A stretch of DNA of 64,000 nt from Nocardioides sp. dk884 (GCF_009557055.1 NZ_CP045649.1:1153501-1217500); one strand, 5' to 3'. Shown: positions 16,708 to 28,782, numbered from the stretch's first letter. Notes: generated from the letters alone by a model not told the origin. Program-made: numbers and translations.

Positions 16708-18382
16708 GGATGCCGTAGTCGCGGATCTTGCGATAGATCGTCGCGCGGGACATGCCCAGCGACTCCGAGGCGGCCGCCTTGTCGCCGCCGTGGAGGTCGA
16801 GGGCCTCGATGATCGCGTCGCGCTCCAGGGTCTCCATCCGCGACAGGCTGCGCCGCGTGGTGGCCCGGCACTCCGCCGGCAGGTCCTCGAGCTCGACGAC
16901 CCCGGAGCGACGGGTGCGCGCGAGAGTCAGGAGCGTGTGGCGCAGCTGGGCGATGTTGCCCGGCCACGGGTGGCGCATCAGCTGGTTCATCGCCGGTTTG
17001 GCGACCCGCAGGTCGGTGGCCCCGGCCCGGTCGAGCAGCAGGCGCACCAGCGCCGGCACGTCCTCGAGGTGGTGGCGCAGCGGCGGCACCGCGACGGTGC
17101 GGGGGAAGAAGTGCAGCAGGTGCAGGCGCACCTCGCCCTCCGTGTGCTCCTCGGACGTGGTCAGGGCGACCCACGGGTCCCGGGCCACCGAGCTGTCCTG
17201 GATGCGCTGGAGCACCTCGGTGAGCGCGTCGAGCTGCTCGGGGGACAGTCGGTGGGCATGGTGGAGGACCACGTCGTCGCCGCCCTCGAGCGCGGCGGCC
17301 GCCCGCTCGACGGGGTCGGCGTCGTCGTGGTCGGCGTCGATCACGCTCAGGTGTCGCTGGCGGGCCGCGTAGTCGTGGGTGGCGGTGAGCAGGGCCAGCT
17401 TGCCGACGCCGCTCTCGCCCTCGAGCACCACCCATTCGGAGCGGGTCACGGCGTCCAGGACCTCGCGGCAGACGTGGCGCCAGGCCAGGCCGGTGCCGGC
17501 CACCCCGGGCAGGCCGGGGGTGCGTGCCCCGATCGTCCGCGGTGTGCGCTGCTCGCGGATCTGCACGATGCCGCCGGCGAGCGCGTCCCCGACGTACGCC
17601 GGCTGGTAGGCCAGGCGCGCGGTGATCCCGCTGGGCAGGTCGGCGAGGATCGTGCACGGGTCCGCGCGCCCGATGGTCTCCCGGGTCTGGGCGAGCAGGG
17701 CGGCCTGGTCGCCCGCGTCGAAGTTCTGCTGCGCCAGGGCGTTCATCATGAAGATCTTCTCGCCCACCGCGACCACGGGTCCGCCGGAGTGCCGGCACGC
17801 CGCGTAGTAGCGGTTGAGCAGCGCACCGTCGAGCGCGTTGGCCTCCTCCAGGATCCGCTCCTGGATGCGTCGTGCGGTCAGCTTGGCGAACGACAGCAGC
17901 AGCGAGTTGGAGTTCTCCGCCTTGGTGGTGATGTCGATGACGCCCAGGGTCCGCCCGGTCACCGGGTGGGTGATCGGCACGCCCGCGCACGAGAACGGCC
18001 GCAGCAGGCCGGTGTAGTGCTCGTCGCCGTCGACGAGGATCGCGCCGCCGGTCTCCAGCGCGGTGCCGATGCCGTTGGTGCCGACCTCGGCCTCGGCGTA
18101 GCGGAACCCGGGGGCGAGCAGCACCGAGTCCAGCGCGCTGAGCAGGGCCGGGGCGCCCCCGCTGCGGTCCAGGACCACGCCGTGGGGGTCGGTGAGGATC
18201 AGGCAGGCCGGCTCGTCGGCGAGCTCGCTGGACAGCGTCGCCAGAACCGGGCGGGCCGCGCGCAGGAGCACCGACTCGGGGTCGCCTTGGTCGACGTACG
18301 CCGGTTGTGGGCGGTCGGCGTCGACGTGGGAGGCGCGCGAGCGCTGCCACGAGATGCGGATCGACGGGCGGACGGGAATCAC
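16700..18382 (-). CDS. mimR: MimR-like activator (GAF, degenerate AAA+, Fis HTH)
   Basis: A 560-residue AcoR/MimR-type regulator. A GAF-like sensor covers about 45-200 (GFRYAEAEVGTNGIGTAL). A AAA+ remnant has Walker A EGESGVGKL at 321-329, but Walker B reads DVVLHHAH and the GAFTGA loop for sigma-54 contact is missing. A Fis-type HTH ends the protein (AASESLGMSRATIYRKI). Divergent placement from prmA, as with mimR of Mycobacterium, indicates activation of the propane monooxygenase operon, probably with the housekeeping polymerase. GTG start, TAACGT 7 nt upstream. Confidence 0.85.
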   Translation of the reverse strand: MIPVRPSIRISWQRSRASHVDADRPQPAYVDQGDPESVLLRAARPVLATLSSELADEPACLILTDPHGVVLDRSGGAPALLSALDSVLLAPGFRYAEAEVGTNGIGTALETGGAILVDGDEHYTGLLRPFSCAGVPITHPVTGRTLGVIDITTKAENSNSLLLSFAKLTARRIQERILEEANALDGALLNRYYAACRHSGGPVVAVGEKIFMMNALAQQNFDAGDQAALLAQTRETIGRADPCTILADLPSGITARLAYQPAYVGDALAGGIVQIREQRTPRTIGARTPGLPGVAGTGLAWRHVCREVLDAVTRSEWVVLEGESGVGKLALLTATHDYAARQRHLSVIDADHDDADPVERAAAALEGGDDVVLHHAHRLSPEQLDALTEVLQRIQDSSVARDPWVALTTSEEHTEGEVRLHLLHFFPRTVAVPPLRHHLEDVPALVRLLLDRAGATDLRVAKPAMNQLMRHPWPGNIAQLRHTLLTLARTRRSGVVELEDLPAECRATTRRSLSRMETLERDAIIEALDLHGGDKAAASESLGMSRATIYRKIRDYGILT

Positions 18383-18389
18383 GTTTCGT

Positions 18390-18395
18390 ACGTTA
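18390..18395 (-). promoter_or_regulatory. -10 hexamer TAACGT of mimR
   Basis: TAACGT on the minus strand ends 7 nt before the GTG at 18382, giving a near-leaderless mRNA. Confidence 0.45.
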
Positions 18396-18416
18396 GTGCG
18401 CCCTCATGTGACCTAC

Positions 18417-18431
18417 GTCTCACAATGAGAC
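18417..18431. promoter_or_regulatory. Perfect dyad, likely MimR operator
   Basis: GTCTCA-CAA-TGAGAC is a perfect 6-3-6 inverted repeat in the only divergent spacer of the prm locus, 61 bp before prmA and 35 bp from mimR. Fis-type regulators of this class bind such short dyads. The assignment is inferred from position. Confidence 0.6.
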
Positions 18432-18491
18432 AGATACCCAGGTTGCGGGCCTGTTTCATCAGTGCACTCCCGCCCCGACCTAGGAGGCACC

Positions 18492-20129
18492 ATGAGCAGA
18501 CAGAGCCTGACCAAGGCGCACGCGAAGATCAGCGAGCTGACCTGGGAGCCGACCTTCGCCACCCCGGCCACCCGCTTCGGCACCGACTACACCTTCGAGA
18601 AGGCCCCCAAGAAGGACCCGCTCAAGCAGATCATGCGCTCCTACTTCCCGATGGAGGAGGAGAAGGACAACCGGGTGTACGGCGCGATGGACGGCGCCAT
18701 CCGCGGCAACATGTTCCGCCAGGTCCAGCAGCGCTGGCTGGAGTGGCAGAAGCTGTTCCTCTCGATCATCCCGTTCCCGGAGATCTCCGCGGCCCGGGCG
18801 ATGCCGATGGCCATCGACGCGGTGCCCAACCCCGAGATCCACAACGGTCTCGCGGTGCAGATGATCGATGAGGTCCGGCACTCCACGATCCAGATGAACC
18901 TCAAGAAGCTGTACATGAACAACTACATCGACCCCGCCGGGTTCGACATGACCGAGAAGGCGTTCGCCAACAACTACGCCGGCACGATCGGTCGCCAGTT
19001 CGGCGAGGGGTTCATCACCGGCGACGCCATCACCGCGGCCAACGTCTACCTCACGGTCGTCGCCGAGACCGCGTTCACCAACACCCTCTTCGTCGCGATG
19101 CCCGACGAGGCCGCGGCCAACGGCGACTACCTCCTGCCGACGGTGTTCCACTCGGTGCAGTCCGATGAGTCACGCCACATCTCCAACGGCTACTCGATCC
19201 TGCTGATGGCGCTGGCCGACGAGCGCAACCGCCCGCTGCTCGAGCGCGACCTGCGCTACGCGTGGTGGAACAACCACTGCGTGGTGGACGCCGCGATCGG
19301 CACCTTCATCGAGTACGGCACCAAGGACCGCCGCAAGGACCGCGAGAGCTACGCGGAGATGTGGCGGCGCTGGATCTACGACGACTACTACCGCAGCTAC
19401 CTGCTCCCGCTGGAGAAGTACGGCCTCACGATCCCGCACGACCTGGTCGAGGAGGCCTGGAACCGGATCGTCAACAAGGGCTACGTGCACGAGGTGGCGC
19501 GGTTCTTCGCGACCGGCTGGCCGGTGAACTACTGGCGCATCGACGCGATGACCGACACCGACTTCGAGTGGTTCGAGGAGAAGTACCCCGGCTGGTACTC
19601 CAAGTACGGCCGCTGGTGGGAGGCCTACAACCGGCTCGCCTACCCGGGCCGCAACAAGCCGATCGCCTTCGAGGACGTCGGCTACACCTACCCGCACCGC
19701 TGCTGGACCTGCATGGTGCCGGCCCTCATCCACGAGGACATGGTGACCGAGAAGGTCGACGACCAGTGGCGCACGTACTGCTCGGAGACCTGCTACTGGA
19801 CCGACGCGGTGGCGTTCCGTCCCGAGTACGAGGGCCGTCCGACGCCCAACATGGGCCGGCTCACCGGGTTCCGCGAGTGGGAGACGCTGCACCACGACAA
19901 GGACCTGGCGGACATCATCTCCGACCTGGGCTACGTGCGTGACGACGGCCGGACCCTCATCCCGCAGCCGCACCTGGACCTCGACGACCCCAAGAAGATG
20001 TGGACCCTCGACGACGTCCGCGGCATCCAGTTCCAGAGCCCCAACGTGCTGCTGAACCAGATGAGCGACGCCGAGCGCGAGGCGCACCTCGCCGAGTACC
20101 GCCGCAACGGCACCCACGCCGTCACCTGA
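18492..20129 (+). CDS. prmA: Propane monooxygenase hydroxylase, large (alpha) subunit
   Basis: A 545-residue soluble di-iron monooxygenase alpha subunit. The carboxylate-bridged iron ligands are readable: E97 ([10 protein letters not shown]), E127 and H130 (MIDEVRH), E192 (VAETAF), E226 and H229 (SDESRH). The gene order large-reductase-small-coupling and the downstream amidohydrolase, DUF59, adh and groEL match prm/mim loci, which oxidise propane at C2 and some aromatics. ATG 18492 has AGGAGG 5 nt upstream. Groups 5 and 6 of the family cannot be told apart with certainty by eye. Confidence 0.92.
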   Translation: MSRQSLTKAHAKISELTWEPTFATPATRFGTDYTFEKAPKKDPLKQIMRSYFPMEEEKDNRVYGAMDGAIRGNMFRQVQQRWLEWQKLFLSIIPFPEISAARAMPMAIDAVPNPEIHNGLAVQMIDEVRHSTIQMNLKKLYMNNYIDPAGFDMTEKAFANNYAGTIGRQFGEGFITGDAITAANVYLTVVAETAFTNTLFVAMPDEAAANGDYLLPTVFHSVQSDESRHISNGYSILLMALADERNRPLLERDLRYAWWNNHCVVDAAIGTFIEYGTKDRRKDRESYAEMWRRWIYDDYYRSYLLPLEKYGLTIPHDLVEEAWNRIVNKGYVHEVARFFATGWPVNYWRIDAMTDTDFEWFEEKYPGWYSKYGRWWEAYNRLAYPGRNKPIAFEDVGYTYPHRCWTCMVPALIHEDMVTEKVDDQWRTYCSETCYWTDAVAFRPEYEGRPTPNMGRLTGFREWETLHHDKDLADIISDLGYVRDDGRTLIPQPHLDLDDPKKMWTLDDVRGIQFQSPNVLLNQMSDAEREAHLAEYRRNGTHAVT

Positions 20130-20134
20130 GCGGC

Positions 20135-20177
20135 CCCGGAGGTCGAGCGCGTCGAGACCCGACGAGCTCGACCTCCG
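20135..20177 (+). other. Stable hairpin between prmA and prmB
   Basis: CCGGAGGTCGAGC (20135-20147) pairs perfectly with 20165-20177 (13 bp). Inside, CGTCG (20149-20153) pairs with CGACG (20159-20163) around a 5-nt AGACC loop. There is no T tract. It could stabilise prmA mRNA or partly terminate, giving more hydroxylase than reductase. The sequence also resembles the GTCGAGC/GTCGAGACC repeats seen near 58.2-58.6 kb. Confidence 0.7.
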
Positions 20178-20187
20178 GACCACCCGT

Positions 20188-20195
20188 GCAGACCA
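20188..20195 (+). repeat. CAGACCAC motif copy 1
   Basis: An 8-mer found again at 22843, 22854 and 25803, each time just before a start codon in the prm operon; this copy precedes prmB. Confidence 0.4.
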
Positions 20196-20216
20196 CCGCG
20201 CACACCAGGAGCTCCC

Positions 20217-21266
20217 GTGCCCGACAAGCACCGCATCACCTTCGAGCCGGTCGACATCGAGATGGAGGTCGGTGAGGACGAGAAGATCCTCGACGCCGCC
20301 TTCCGCCAGGGCATCCACCTCATGCACGGCTGCCGTGAGGGGCAGTGCTCGGCGTGCAAGTCCTACATCCTCGACGGCGAGATCCAGATGGAGCGCTACT
20401 CGACGTTCGCCTGCAACGACGCCGAGGTCGACGAGGGCTACGTGCTGCTGTGCCGCGCCCACGCGTTCAGCGACTGCACCATCGAGCTGCTGAACTTCGA
20501 CGAGGACGAGCTCCTGGGCGGGGTGCCCATCCAGCAGGTGCGGACCCGGATCAGCGCGATCGAGCCGGTGACCCGCGACATCGTGTCCCTGCGGCTCACC
20601 GCGATCGAGCCGGCGACGTACGACTTCAAGCCCGGGCAGTACGCCGACCTGACGGTCCCCGGGACCGAGGAGCACCGCTCGTTCTCGATGGCGACCACGA
20701 CCTCGACGCCGGGTGAGGTGGAGTTCCTCATCAAGAAGTACCCCGGCGGGCGGTTCTCCGCGCTGCTCGACGACGGCCTCGCGGTCGGCGACGAGCTGGA
20801 CCTGACCGGTCCCTACGGCTCCTTCACCCTCAAGGACGGCCACGCGCTGCCGGTGGTGTGCATCGGCGGCGGGGCCGGCATGGCGCCGATCCTCTCGCTG
20901 CTGCGCCACCTGCACGAGACCGGGAGCACCCGGCCGGTGCGGTTCTACTACGGGGCGCGGAGGGCCGAGGACGTCTTCTACGTCGACCTGATCACCACCC
21001 TCGGGGAGAAGCTGCGCGACTTCGAGTTCGTGGTGTGCCTCTCCGAGGCGATGCCCGAGGACCCCGCGGCGTACCCCTTCGTGGCCGAGCCCGGCAACGT
21101 CACCGAGGTCGTCGAGCGCCGCGAGGACGCGCTCGCCCGCACCGAGGTCTACCTGTGCGGCCCGCCGCCGATGGTCGACGCCGCGATGGTCTTCCTCGAG
21201 GCCCAGGGCGTGCCCGCGGACCAGGTCTTCCACGACTCCTTCACCAGCCCCACCACGGCGGACTGA
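20217..21266 (+). CDS. prmB: Propane monooxygenase reductase
   Basis: A 349-residue FAD/[2Fe-2S] reductase. The plant-type ferredoxin cluster is held by C39, C44, C47 and C79 (HGCREGQCSACKSY...LLCRAH). The FAD domain has HRSFSMATTTS in the RxYS position, and the NAD domain has CIGGGAGMAPILSLLRHL and YLCGPPPMVDAAM. It passes electrons from NADH to the di-iron hydroxylase. Start is GTG at 20217 with AGGAG upstream. Confidence 0.92.
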   Translation: MPDKHRITFEPVDIEMEVGEDEKILDAAFRQGIHLMHGCREGQCSACKSYILDGEIQMERYSTFACNDAEVDEGYVLLCRAHAFSDCTIELLNFDEDELLGGVPIQQVRTRISAIEPVTRDIVSLRLTAIEPATYDFKPGQYADLTVPGTEEHRSFSMATTTSTPGEVEFLIKKYPGGRFSALLDDGLAVGDELDLTGPYGSFTLKDGHALPVVCIGGGAGMAPILSLLRHLHETGSTRPVRFYYGARRAEDVFYVDLITTLGEKLRDFEFVVCLSEAMPEDPAAYPFVAEPGNVTEVVERREDALARTEVYLCGPPPMVDAAMVFLEAQGVPADQVFHDSFTSPTTAD

Positions 21267-21336
21267 GCCCGTCCCGTCCCAGCAGCCCGCGCAGCACCGA
21301 CCCCGCACTCATCCCAGCCAGCCAACGGAGACAGAC

Positions 21337-22443
21337 ATGGCCGACATCAGCGACCAGAAGGAACGCAGCTTCCCCCGGATCGAGTTCACCGACTCCGAGG
21401 CCGGCGCCCTGACCTTCCCGAGCTCGAAGAGCCGGGCCTACAACTACTACAAGCCCGCCAAGCTGCGCGCGACGATGTATGAGGACGTCACGGTCGACGT
21501 GCAGCCCGACCCCGAGCGGCACCTCTCCCAGGGCTGGATCTACGGCTTCGCCGACGGACCCGGCGGCTACCCGAAGGAGTGGACCAAGGCACAGTCCTCG
21601 AACTGGCACGCCTTCCTCGACCCCAACGAGGAGTGGGAGCAGTCGATCTACCGCAACAACTCCGCGGTGGTCCACCAGGTCGAGCTGTGCCTGCGCAACG
21701 CCAAGCGGGCCCGCGTCTATGACTCCTGGAGCCCCTCGTGGCTGAAGTTCATCGAGCGCAACGTCGGGGCCTGGATGCACGCCGAGAACGGCCTCGCGCT
21801 GCACGTCTTCACCGCCGTCCAGCGCTCCGGCCCGACGAACATGATCAACACCGCGGTGGCCGTCAACGCGGCGCACAAGATGCGCTTCGCCCAGGACCTC
21901 GCGCTGTTCAACCTCGACCTCTCCGAGGCCGAGCGGCCCTTCGACGGCCAGGCCCACCGCGAGGTGTGGCAGTCGGCCCCGGAGTGGCAGCCGACCCGCG
22001 AGGTGGTCGAGCAGCTGACGGCGGTGGGGGACTGGTGCGAGCTGCTGTTCGCGACCAACATCGTCTTCGAGCAGCTCGTCGGCTCGCTCTTCCGCACCGA
22101 GCTGGTGATGCAGGTGGCGGCGCGCAACGGCGACTACATCACGCCCACGATCGTCGGCACCGGTGAGCACGACTACGACCGCGACCTGGGCTACACCCGG
22201 GCGCTGTACCGGATGCTCGCCCAGGACGAGACCTTCGGTGCGGCCAACAAGGAGCTGTTCGGCTCCTGGCTCGAGACCTGGGTGCCGCGCTGCCTCGGTG
22301 CGGCACGGGCGCTCCAGCCGATCTGGTCGCAGCCCGCCGAGAAGCCGGTGACCTTCGCGACCAGCCTGGCCAACGCCACCTCGAAGTTCGCCTCCCTGCT
22401 CGAGGACCTCGGGCTGGACATCCCGAAGGAGCTGGACCAATGA
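21337..22443 (+). CDS. prmC: Propane monooxygenase hydroxylase, small (beta) subunit
   Basis: A 368-residue beta subunit, ferritin-like but without the full iron site. Marks are [39 protein letters not shown] (pairing region) and [29 protein letters not shown]. It forms the alpha2beta2(gamma) hydroxylase core with PrmA. ACGGAGAC precedes the ATG, and its stop overlaps prmD by 4 nt, so the two are coupled. Confidence 0.92.
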   Translation: MADISDQKERSFPRIEFTDSEAGALTFPSSKSRAYNYYKPAKLRATMYEDVTVDVQPDPERHLSQGWIYGFADGPGGYPKEWTKAQSSNWHAFLDPNEEWEQSIYRNNSAVVHQVELCLRNAKRARVYDSWSPSWLKFIERNVGAWMHAENGLALHVFTAVQRSGPTNMINTAVAVNAAHKMRFAQDLALFNLDLSEAERPFDGQAHREVWQSAPEWQPTREVVEQLTAVGDWCELLFATNIVFEQLVGSLFRTELVMQVAARNGDYITPTIVGTGEHDYDRDLGYTRALYRMLAQDETFGAANKELFGSWLETWVPRCLGAARALQPIWSQPAEKPVTFATSLANATSKFASLLEDLGLDIPKELDQ

Positions 22444-22784
22444 CCATGCAATTCGGATCCGCCACGGAGTTCTCCAACAAGTGCGGGGTGACGCTGATGA
22501 ACACCCCGACCGGCCGGGTGGTCGCGGAGGTGATGGGGGCCAAGGACGACGTCGAGTTGACCGAGTACCCCTCGATGATCCGCGTCGACGGCGTGAAGCT
22601 CCTCGAGTTCGACTACGCCGAGCTGACCGACGCCCTCGGCAGCGAGTTCGACGGGTCGGTGTTCGAGGAGATCAGCTCCACCCACTACGGCCGGATGGTC
22701 CACCTCGACGACAAGACGATGCTCTTCGCCAGTCCCGAGGACGCGGCGGAGTACATCGGCTTCGACCTGACCGCCAGCAGCTGA
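22440..22784 (+). CDS. prmD: Propane monooxygenase coupling (effector) protein
   Basis: A 114-residue MmoB/DmpM-family effector without cofactor: [20 protein letters not shown], then [17 protein letters not shown] and [27 protein letters not shown]. It docks on the hydroxylase and tunes oxygen activation. ATGA overlap with prmC. Confidence 0.9.
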   Translation: MTMQFGSATEFSNKCGVTLMNTPTGRVVAEVMGAKDDVELTEYPSMIRVDGVKLLEFDYAELTDALGSEFDGSVFEEISSTHYGRMVHLDDKTMLFASPEDAAEYIGFDLTASS

Positions 22785-22798
22785 GCGCTGCCCTGCAC

Positions 22799-22837
22799 GT
22801 CCCGTCCGGGGCCCCGGTCTGTGGCCCCGGGCGGGAC
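22799..22837 (+). terminator. Intercistronic hairpin after prmD
   Basis: 22799-22813 pairs with 22823-22837 as a 15-bp stem with one G-U pair and a 9-nt loop. There is no T run, so it may be a partial terminator or a 3' stabiliser that sets prmABCD apart from the accessory genes. Confidence 0.6.
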
Positions 22838-22842
22838 TCCTA

Positions 22843-22861
22843 CAGACCACCCACAGACCAC
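22843..22861 (+). repeat. CAGACCAC motif copies 2 and 3
   Basis: Two tandem copies (22843-22850 and 22854-22861, 11-bp period) follow the prmD hairpin and precede the amidohydrolase gene. Confidence 0.45.
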
Positions 22862-22905
22862 CCGGCCACACAGGCCGCACAGACCGATCAGGAGAAGTGA
22901 CAGCC

Positions 22906-23949
22906 ATGTTCAGCAAGGACGGCCAGGACTACTACATCGTCGATGAGCACATCCACCTCTGGGACGGACGCGCGTCGAACCACAAGAACGTGCACGGCAA
23001 GCAGTTCATCGACTGCTTCTACGACTACCACCGCAACCTCAGCCCGGAGGAGGAGGTGTGGGACTACGACACCTACACCTACTACGGCGCCGAGCGGCTG
23101 ATGAAGGACATCTTCGAGGACGGGTACGCCGACCACGCGATCTTCCAGGCGACGCTGCTGGGGGACTTCTACGTCAACAACTTCGGCCAGACAGAGGACG
23201 CCTTCGCGCTGGCCCAGCAGCACCCGGACCTGCTCACCTACAACCACGCCTACGACCCTCGCAACGAGGAGGCCGGCCTGGAGCAGCTGCGCCGTGACGC
23301 CGACCGCATGCAGCTCAAGGGCGTCAAGCTCTACACCGCGGAGTGGCACGGCGACTCGCGCGGCTACAAGCTCGACGACCCGTGGTCGAGGCGCTACCTC
23401 GAGGAGTGCATCAAGCTCGGGATCACCAACATCCACGTACACAAGGGCCCCACGATCCGGCCCTTGGACCGCGACGCCTTCGACGTCGCCGACGTCGACA
23501 AGGTGGCCACCGACTACCTCGACTTGAAGTTCATCGTCGAGCACGTCGGCCTGCCCCGCCTGGAGGACTTCTGCTGGATCGCCACCCAGGAGTCCAACGT
23601 CTTCGGCGGCCTCGCCGTGGCGATCCCGTTCATCCACACCCGGCCGCGGTACTTCGCCCAGATCATCGGCGAGCTCCTGTACTGGCTCGGCGAGGACAAG
23701 ATCGTGTTCGCCAGCGACTACGCGCTGTGGACCCCGAAGTGGCTCATCGAGCGGTTCGTGGACTTCCAGATCCCCGAGGACATGACCGAGTACGCCCCGA
23801 TCACGATCGAGCAGAAGAAGAAGATCCTCGGGCTCAACGCGGCCGCGCTCTACGACCTCGACGTGCCGGAGGCGCTGCGCCTGCCGACCTCCGCCGAGGA
23901 CCCGGACGCCGAGGTGGCGGCCGGCGCGCAGGAGGCCGTGTCGTCATGA
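22906..23949 (+). CDS. Amidohydrolase-family protein of propane monooxygenase loci
   Basis: A 347-residue TIM-barrel hydrolase of the amidohydrolase-2 type. Metal ligand motifs are DEHIHLWDG (HxH) near the start, IVEHVGLPRLED in the middle and VFASDYALW near the end. The ortholog sits at the same place in mycobacterial mim clusters. Its substrate is not established; a metal-related or by-product-clearing role is possible. ATG 22906 is chosen over GTG 22897 because AGGAG is then 11 nt away rather than 2. Its stop overlaps the next gene. Confidence 0.82.
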   Translation: MFSKDGQDYYIVDEHIHLWDGRASNHKNVHGKQFIDCFYDYHRNLSPEEEVWDYDTYTYYGAERLMKDIFEDGYADHAIFQATLLGDFYVNNFGQTEDAFALAQQHPDLLTYNHAYDPRNEEAGLEQLRRDADRMQLKGVKLYTAEWHGDSRGYKLDDPWSRRYLEECIKLGITNIHVHKGPTIRPLDRDAFDVADVDKVATDYLDLKFIVEHVGLPRLEDFCWIATQESNVFGGLAVAIPFIHTRPRYFAQIIGELLYWLGEDKIVFASDYALWTPKWLIERFVDFQIPEDMTEYAPITIEQKKKILGLNAAALYDLDVPEALRLPTSAEDPDAEVAAGAQEAVSS

Positions 23950-24706
23950 CCGCCGCCGCCCTGCGGGTCGACGGTGCCCTGGAGTCCGCCGTCCTGGCGG
24001 CCCTGGGCACCGTCGTGGACCCCGAGCTGGACGAGCCGGTCACCGACCTCGGCTTCGTCCGCTCGATCGACATCGACGAGGCCGGGGTGAGCGTCCACCT
24101 GCGGCTGCCCACGTCGTTCTGCTCGCCCAACTTCGCCTACCTGATGGCCTCCGATGCCGTGGACGCACTGCGCGGCGTCCCCGGCATCGGGCAGGTGCGG
24201 GTGCTGCTCGACGACCACCACGACTCCGACAAGATCAATGCCGGGCTCGCGGCCGACGCCGGCTATCGCGGGACCTTCGGGGTCGAGGCCGAGGACAGCC
24301 TCGAGGAGCTGCGGCTGACCTTCCGGCGCAAGGCGCACACCGCGGCGATGGAGCGGTGCGTCGAGGAGCGGCTCACCCACACCGGGATGGCGGTCACCGA
24401 CGTCTACCGGCTGCGCCTGCGCAACCTGCCCGAGGGCGCCCCCAAGGAGGCGCTGCTGCGCCGCCGGGCGGCGATCGGCCTGGCGACCGGCCCCGACGCG
24501 CAGGTCTTCGTCGACGACCGGGGCGTGCCGGTGCCGCCCGAGGAGATCCCGATGCGGCTGCGCTTCGCGACCTCGGTGCGGATCTCCATCGAGGGCAACG
24601 CCCACTTCTGCCGCGGGCTGCTGGCCACGCGGTACGCCGACGGCCCCGACGGGGGAGCCGACGGGAACGGCCTGGGCACCAGGATCACCAACACGAGGAG
24701 CGCGTC

Positions 24707-24710
<4 letters not shown>
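23946..24710 (+). CDS. DUF59 (MIP18-like) Fe-S assembly protein, extended
   Basis: A 254-residue protein. The first about 100 residues are a DUF59 domain (ALGTVVDPELDEPVTDLGFVRSIDI...LPTSFCSPNFAYLMASDAVDAL) with the conserved Cys in SFCSPN. A C-terminal half of about 150 residues (ERLTHTGMAVTDVYRLRL...) has no name I know. DUF59 proteins help load Fe or Fe-S. Being inside the prm operon with 4-nt overlaps on both sides, it may supply iron to the hydroxylase or clusters to the reductase; this is inference. Confidence 0.78.
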
Positions 24711-27485
<2,775 letters not shown>

Positions 27486-27496
27486 GCGAGCCGGCC

Positions 27497-27706
27497 GTGG
27501 ACCCCGCTACCTGGCTGGTCGTGGAGGGCCTCCTGATCGGGGGCCTCGTGGCGCTGCGAAGCGTCTGCGTCCACCTCGTCGACCTGGGCTCGGTGCCCCG
27601 GTGCGTCCACGGCCGGATCCAGCTGACCGGCCGGCTGGCGCCGTGGTTCGCGGCGGCCGCCGCGGCCATGGTCCTCACCGGGCTGGCCCTGATGACGACC
27701 ACGTGA
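27497..27706 (+). CDS. Small two-helix membrane protein
   Basis: A possible 69-residue protein starting GTG 11 bp after groEL. Two hydrophobic stretches (WLVVEGLLIGGLVAL and PWFAAAAAAMVLTGLALM) flank a short hydrophilic loop containing two Cys. I know no family. No clear ribosome-binding site is seen, so support comes from hydrophobicity and its place before the palindrome. Confidence 0.45.
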   Translation: MDPATWLVVEGLLIGGLVALRSVCVHLVDLGSVPRCVHGRIQLTGRLAPWFAAAAAAMVLTGLALMTTT

Positions 27707-27710
27707 CCCT

Positions 27711-27746
27711 CCTCCTCGCCGAGTCGGCGCCGACTCGGCGAGGAGG
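27711..27746. terminator. 36-bp perfect palindrome
   Basis: 27711-27728 and 27729-27746 are exact reverse complements with no loop. As RNA it folds to a strong GC hairpin and would end the prm operon in front of the feo genes, although no T tract follows. As DNA it could equally be a protein-binding cruciform; its distance from the feo -10 is 38 bp. Confidence 0.65.
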
Positions 27747-27784
27747 CTTCTCAAATTGCGACAGAGCGGCAGATGAGGGCTCTC

Positions 27785-27790
27785 TAATGT
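27785..27790 (+). promoter_or_regulatory. -10 hexamer TAATGT of the feo operon
   Basis: TAATGT ends 6 nt before the ATG of the DtxR-family gene; leaderless geometry. Confidence 0.5.
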
Positions 27791-27796
27791 CGGTCC

Positions 27797-28552
27797 ATGA
27801 CGACGACAGGGACCACTTCCGGGGCTCCCGCGACCACGACCGGGACACTGCGGGCGGGGTGCGGGGAGTGCCGCGGCATCGAGCTGACCGAGACCGTCGA
27901 GGACTACCTCAAGGCGGTCTTCACCCTCACCGCGCGCGGTGAGAGCGCCAGCACCTCGGGCATCGCGGCCCGGCTCGCGGTCGCGCCGCCCACGGTGAGC
28001 GCGATGCTTCACCGGCTCTGCGACGGCGGGCTGGTGGAGCGCGCCGGGTGGGGCCGGGTGGTGCTGACCGGGCACGGGGAGGTCCACGCGCACGCCGTCG
28101 TACGACGCCACCGGCTGCTGGAGACCTTCCTGCACCAGGTGCTCGGTGTGCCCTGGGATGAGCTGCACGCCGATGCCGAGGTCCTCGAGCACCACCTCAG
28201 CGGCCGGCTCGAGGCGCTGATCGACGCGGCGCTGGGCTTCCCGGACCGAGACCCCCACGGCGATCCGATCCCGCGGGCGTCGAGCACCCACCAGGAGCAC
28301 GGCGAGACCCCGCTGGCCGACAGCGCGCCGGGTGAGGACTTCCTGGTCCAGCGGGTCTACGACGCCGACAGCGCGGCGCTGCGCCACCTCGCCGACCTCG
28401 GGATCGGCCCCGGGGTCCGGCTCCGGGTGGGGGAGCGCCCGTCCCCGGCCGGGCCGATGCGGGTGCAGGTGGGCGAGCACGAGCGGGTGCTCAGCTGTGC
28501 GGTGGTCAACCTGATCCACGGCCGGGTCGAGGGACCGGAGGCCCACGCATGA
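27797..28552 (+). CDS. DtxR/MntR-family regulator with FeoA-like domain
   Basis: A 251-residue metal-dependent repressor. The HTH is ESASTSGIAARLAVAPPTVSAMLHRL (about 52-77), and the dimer/metal helix follows (HRLLETFLHQVLGVPWDELHADAEVLEHHLS). The C-terminal SH3-like FeoA domain is LADLGIGPGVRLRVGERP. It starts the feo operon, overlapping feoA by 4 nt, so it probably represses its own operon with Fe(II). The N-terminus has an unusual Thr-rich, Cys-containing extension (TTTGTTSG...GCGEC). Confidence 0.85.
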   Translation: MTTTGTTSGAPATTTGTLRAGCGECRGIELTETVEDYLKAVFTLTARGESASTSGIAARLAVAPPTVSAMLHRLCDGGLVERAGWGRVVLTGHGEVHAHAVVRRHRLLETFLHQVLGVPWDELHADAEVLEHHLSGRLEALIDAALGFPDRDPHGDPIPRASSTHQEHGETPLADSAPGEDFLVQRVYDADSAALRHLADLGIGPGVRLRVGERPSPAGPMRVQVGEHERVLSCAVVNLIHGRVEGPEAHA

Positions 28553-28782
28553 CGCTCGACGAGGTGCCGCGTGCGGCCCGTGCCGTCGTCACCCGCATCG
28601 ACGCCCGAGGACCGGAGCGGCGCCGGCTGATGGACCTCGGCGTGCTGCCCGGCGCGGTCCTGGTGGCCGAGGGCACCAGCCCGCTCGGTGACCCGACGGC
28701 CTACCTGGTGCGGGGCACCGTGATCGCGCTGCGTCGCGCCCAGGCCCGTCGCATCCACGTCCAGAGCCCGCGCGAGCGATGA
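28549..28782 (+). CDS. feoA: FeoA family protein
   Basis: A 77-residue SH3-like protein: RRLMDLGVLPGAVLVAEGTSPLGDPTAYLVRGTVIALRRAQARRI. FeoA partners FeoB in ferrous iron uptake. Overlaps of 4 nt on both sides show strict operon coupling. Confidence 0.88.
   Translation: MTLDEVPRAARAVVTRIDARGPERRRLMDLGVLPGAVLVAEGTSPLGDPTAYLVRGTVIALRRAQARRIHVQSPRER

Noticed and set aside
18383..18491. Sigma-54 promoter for prmA
   Set aside because: No GG-N10-GC -24/-12 pattern is seen and the regulator lacks GAFTGA.
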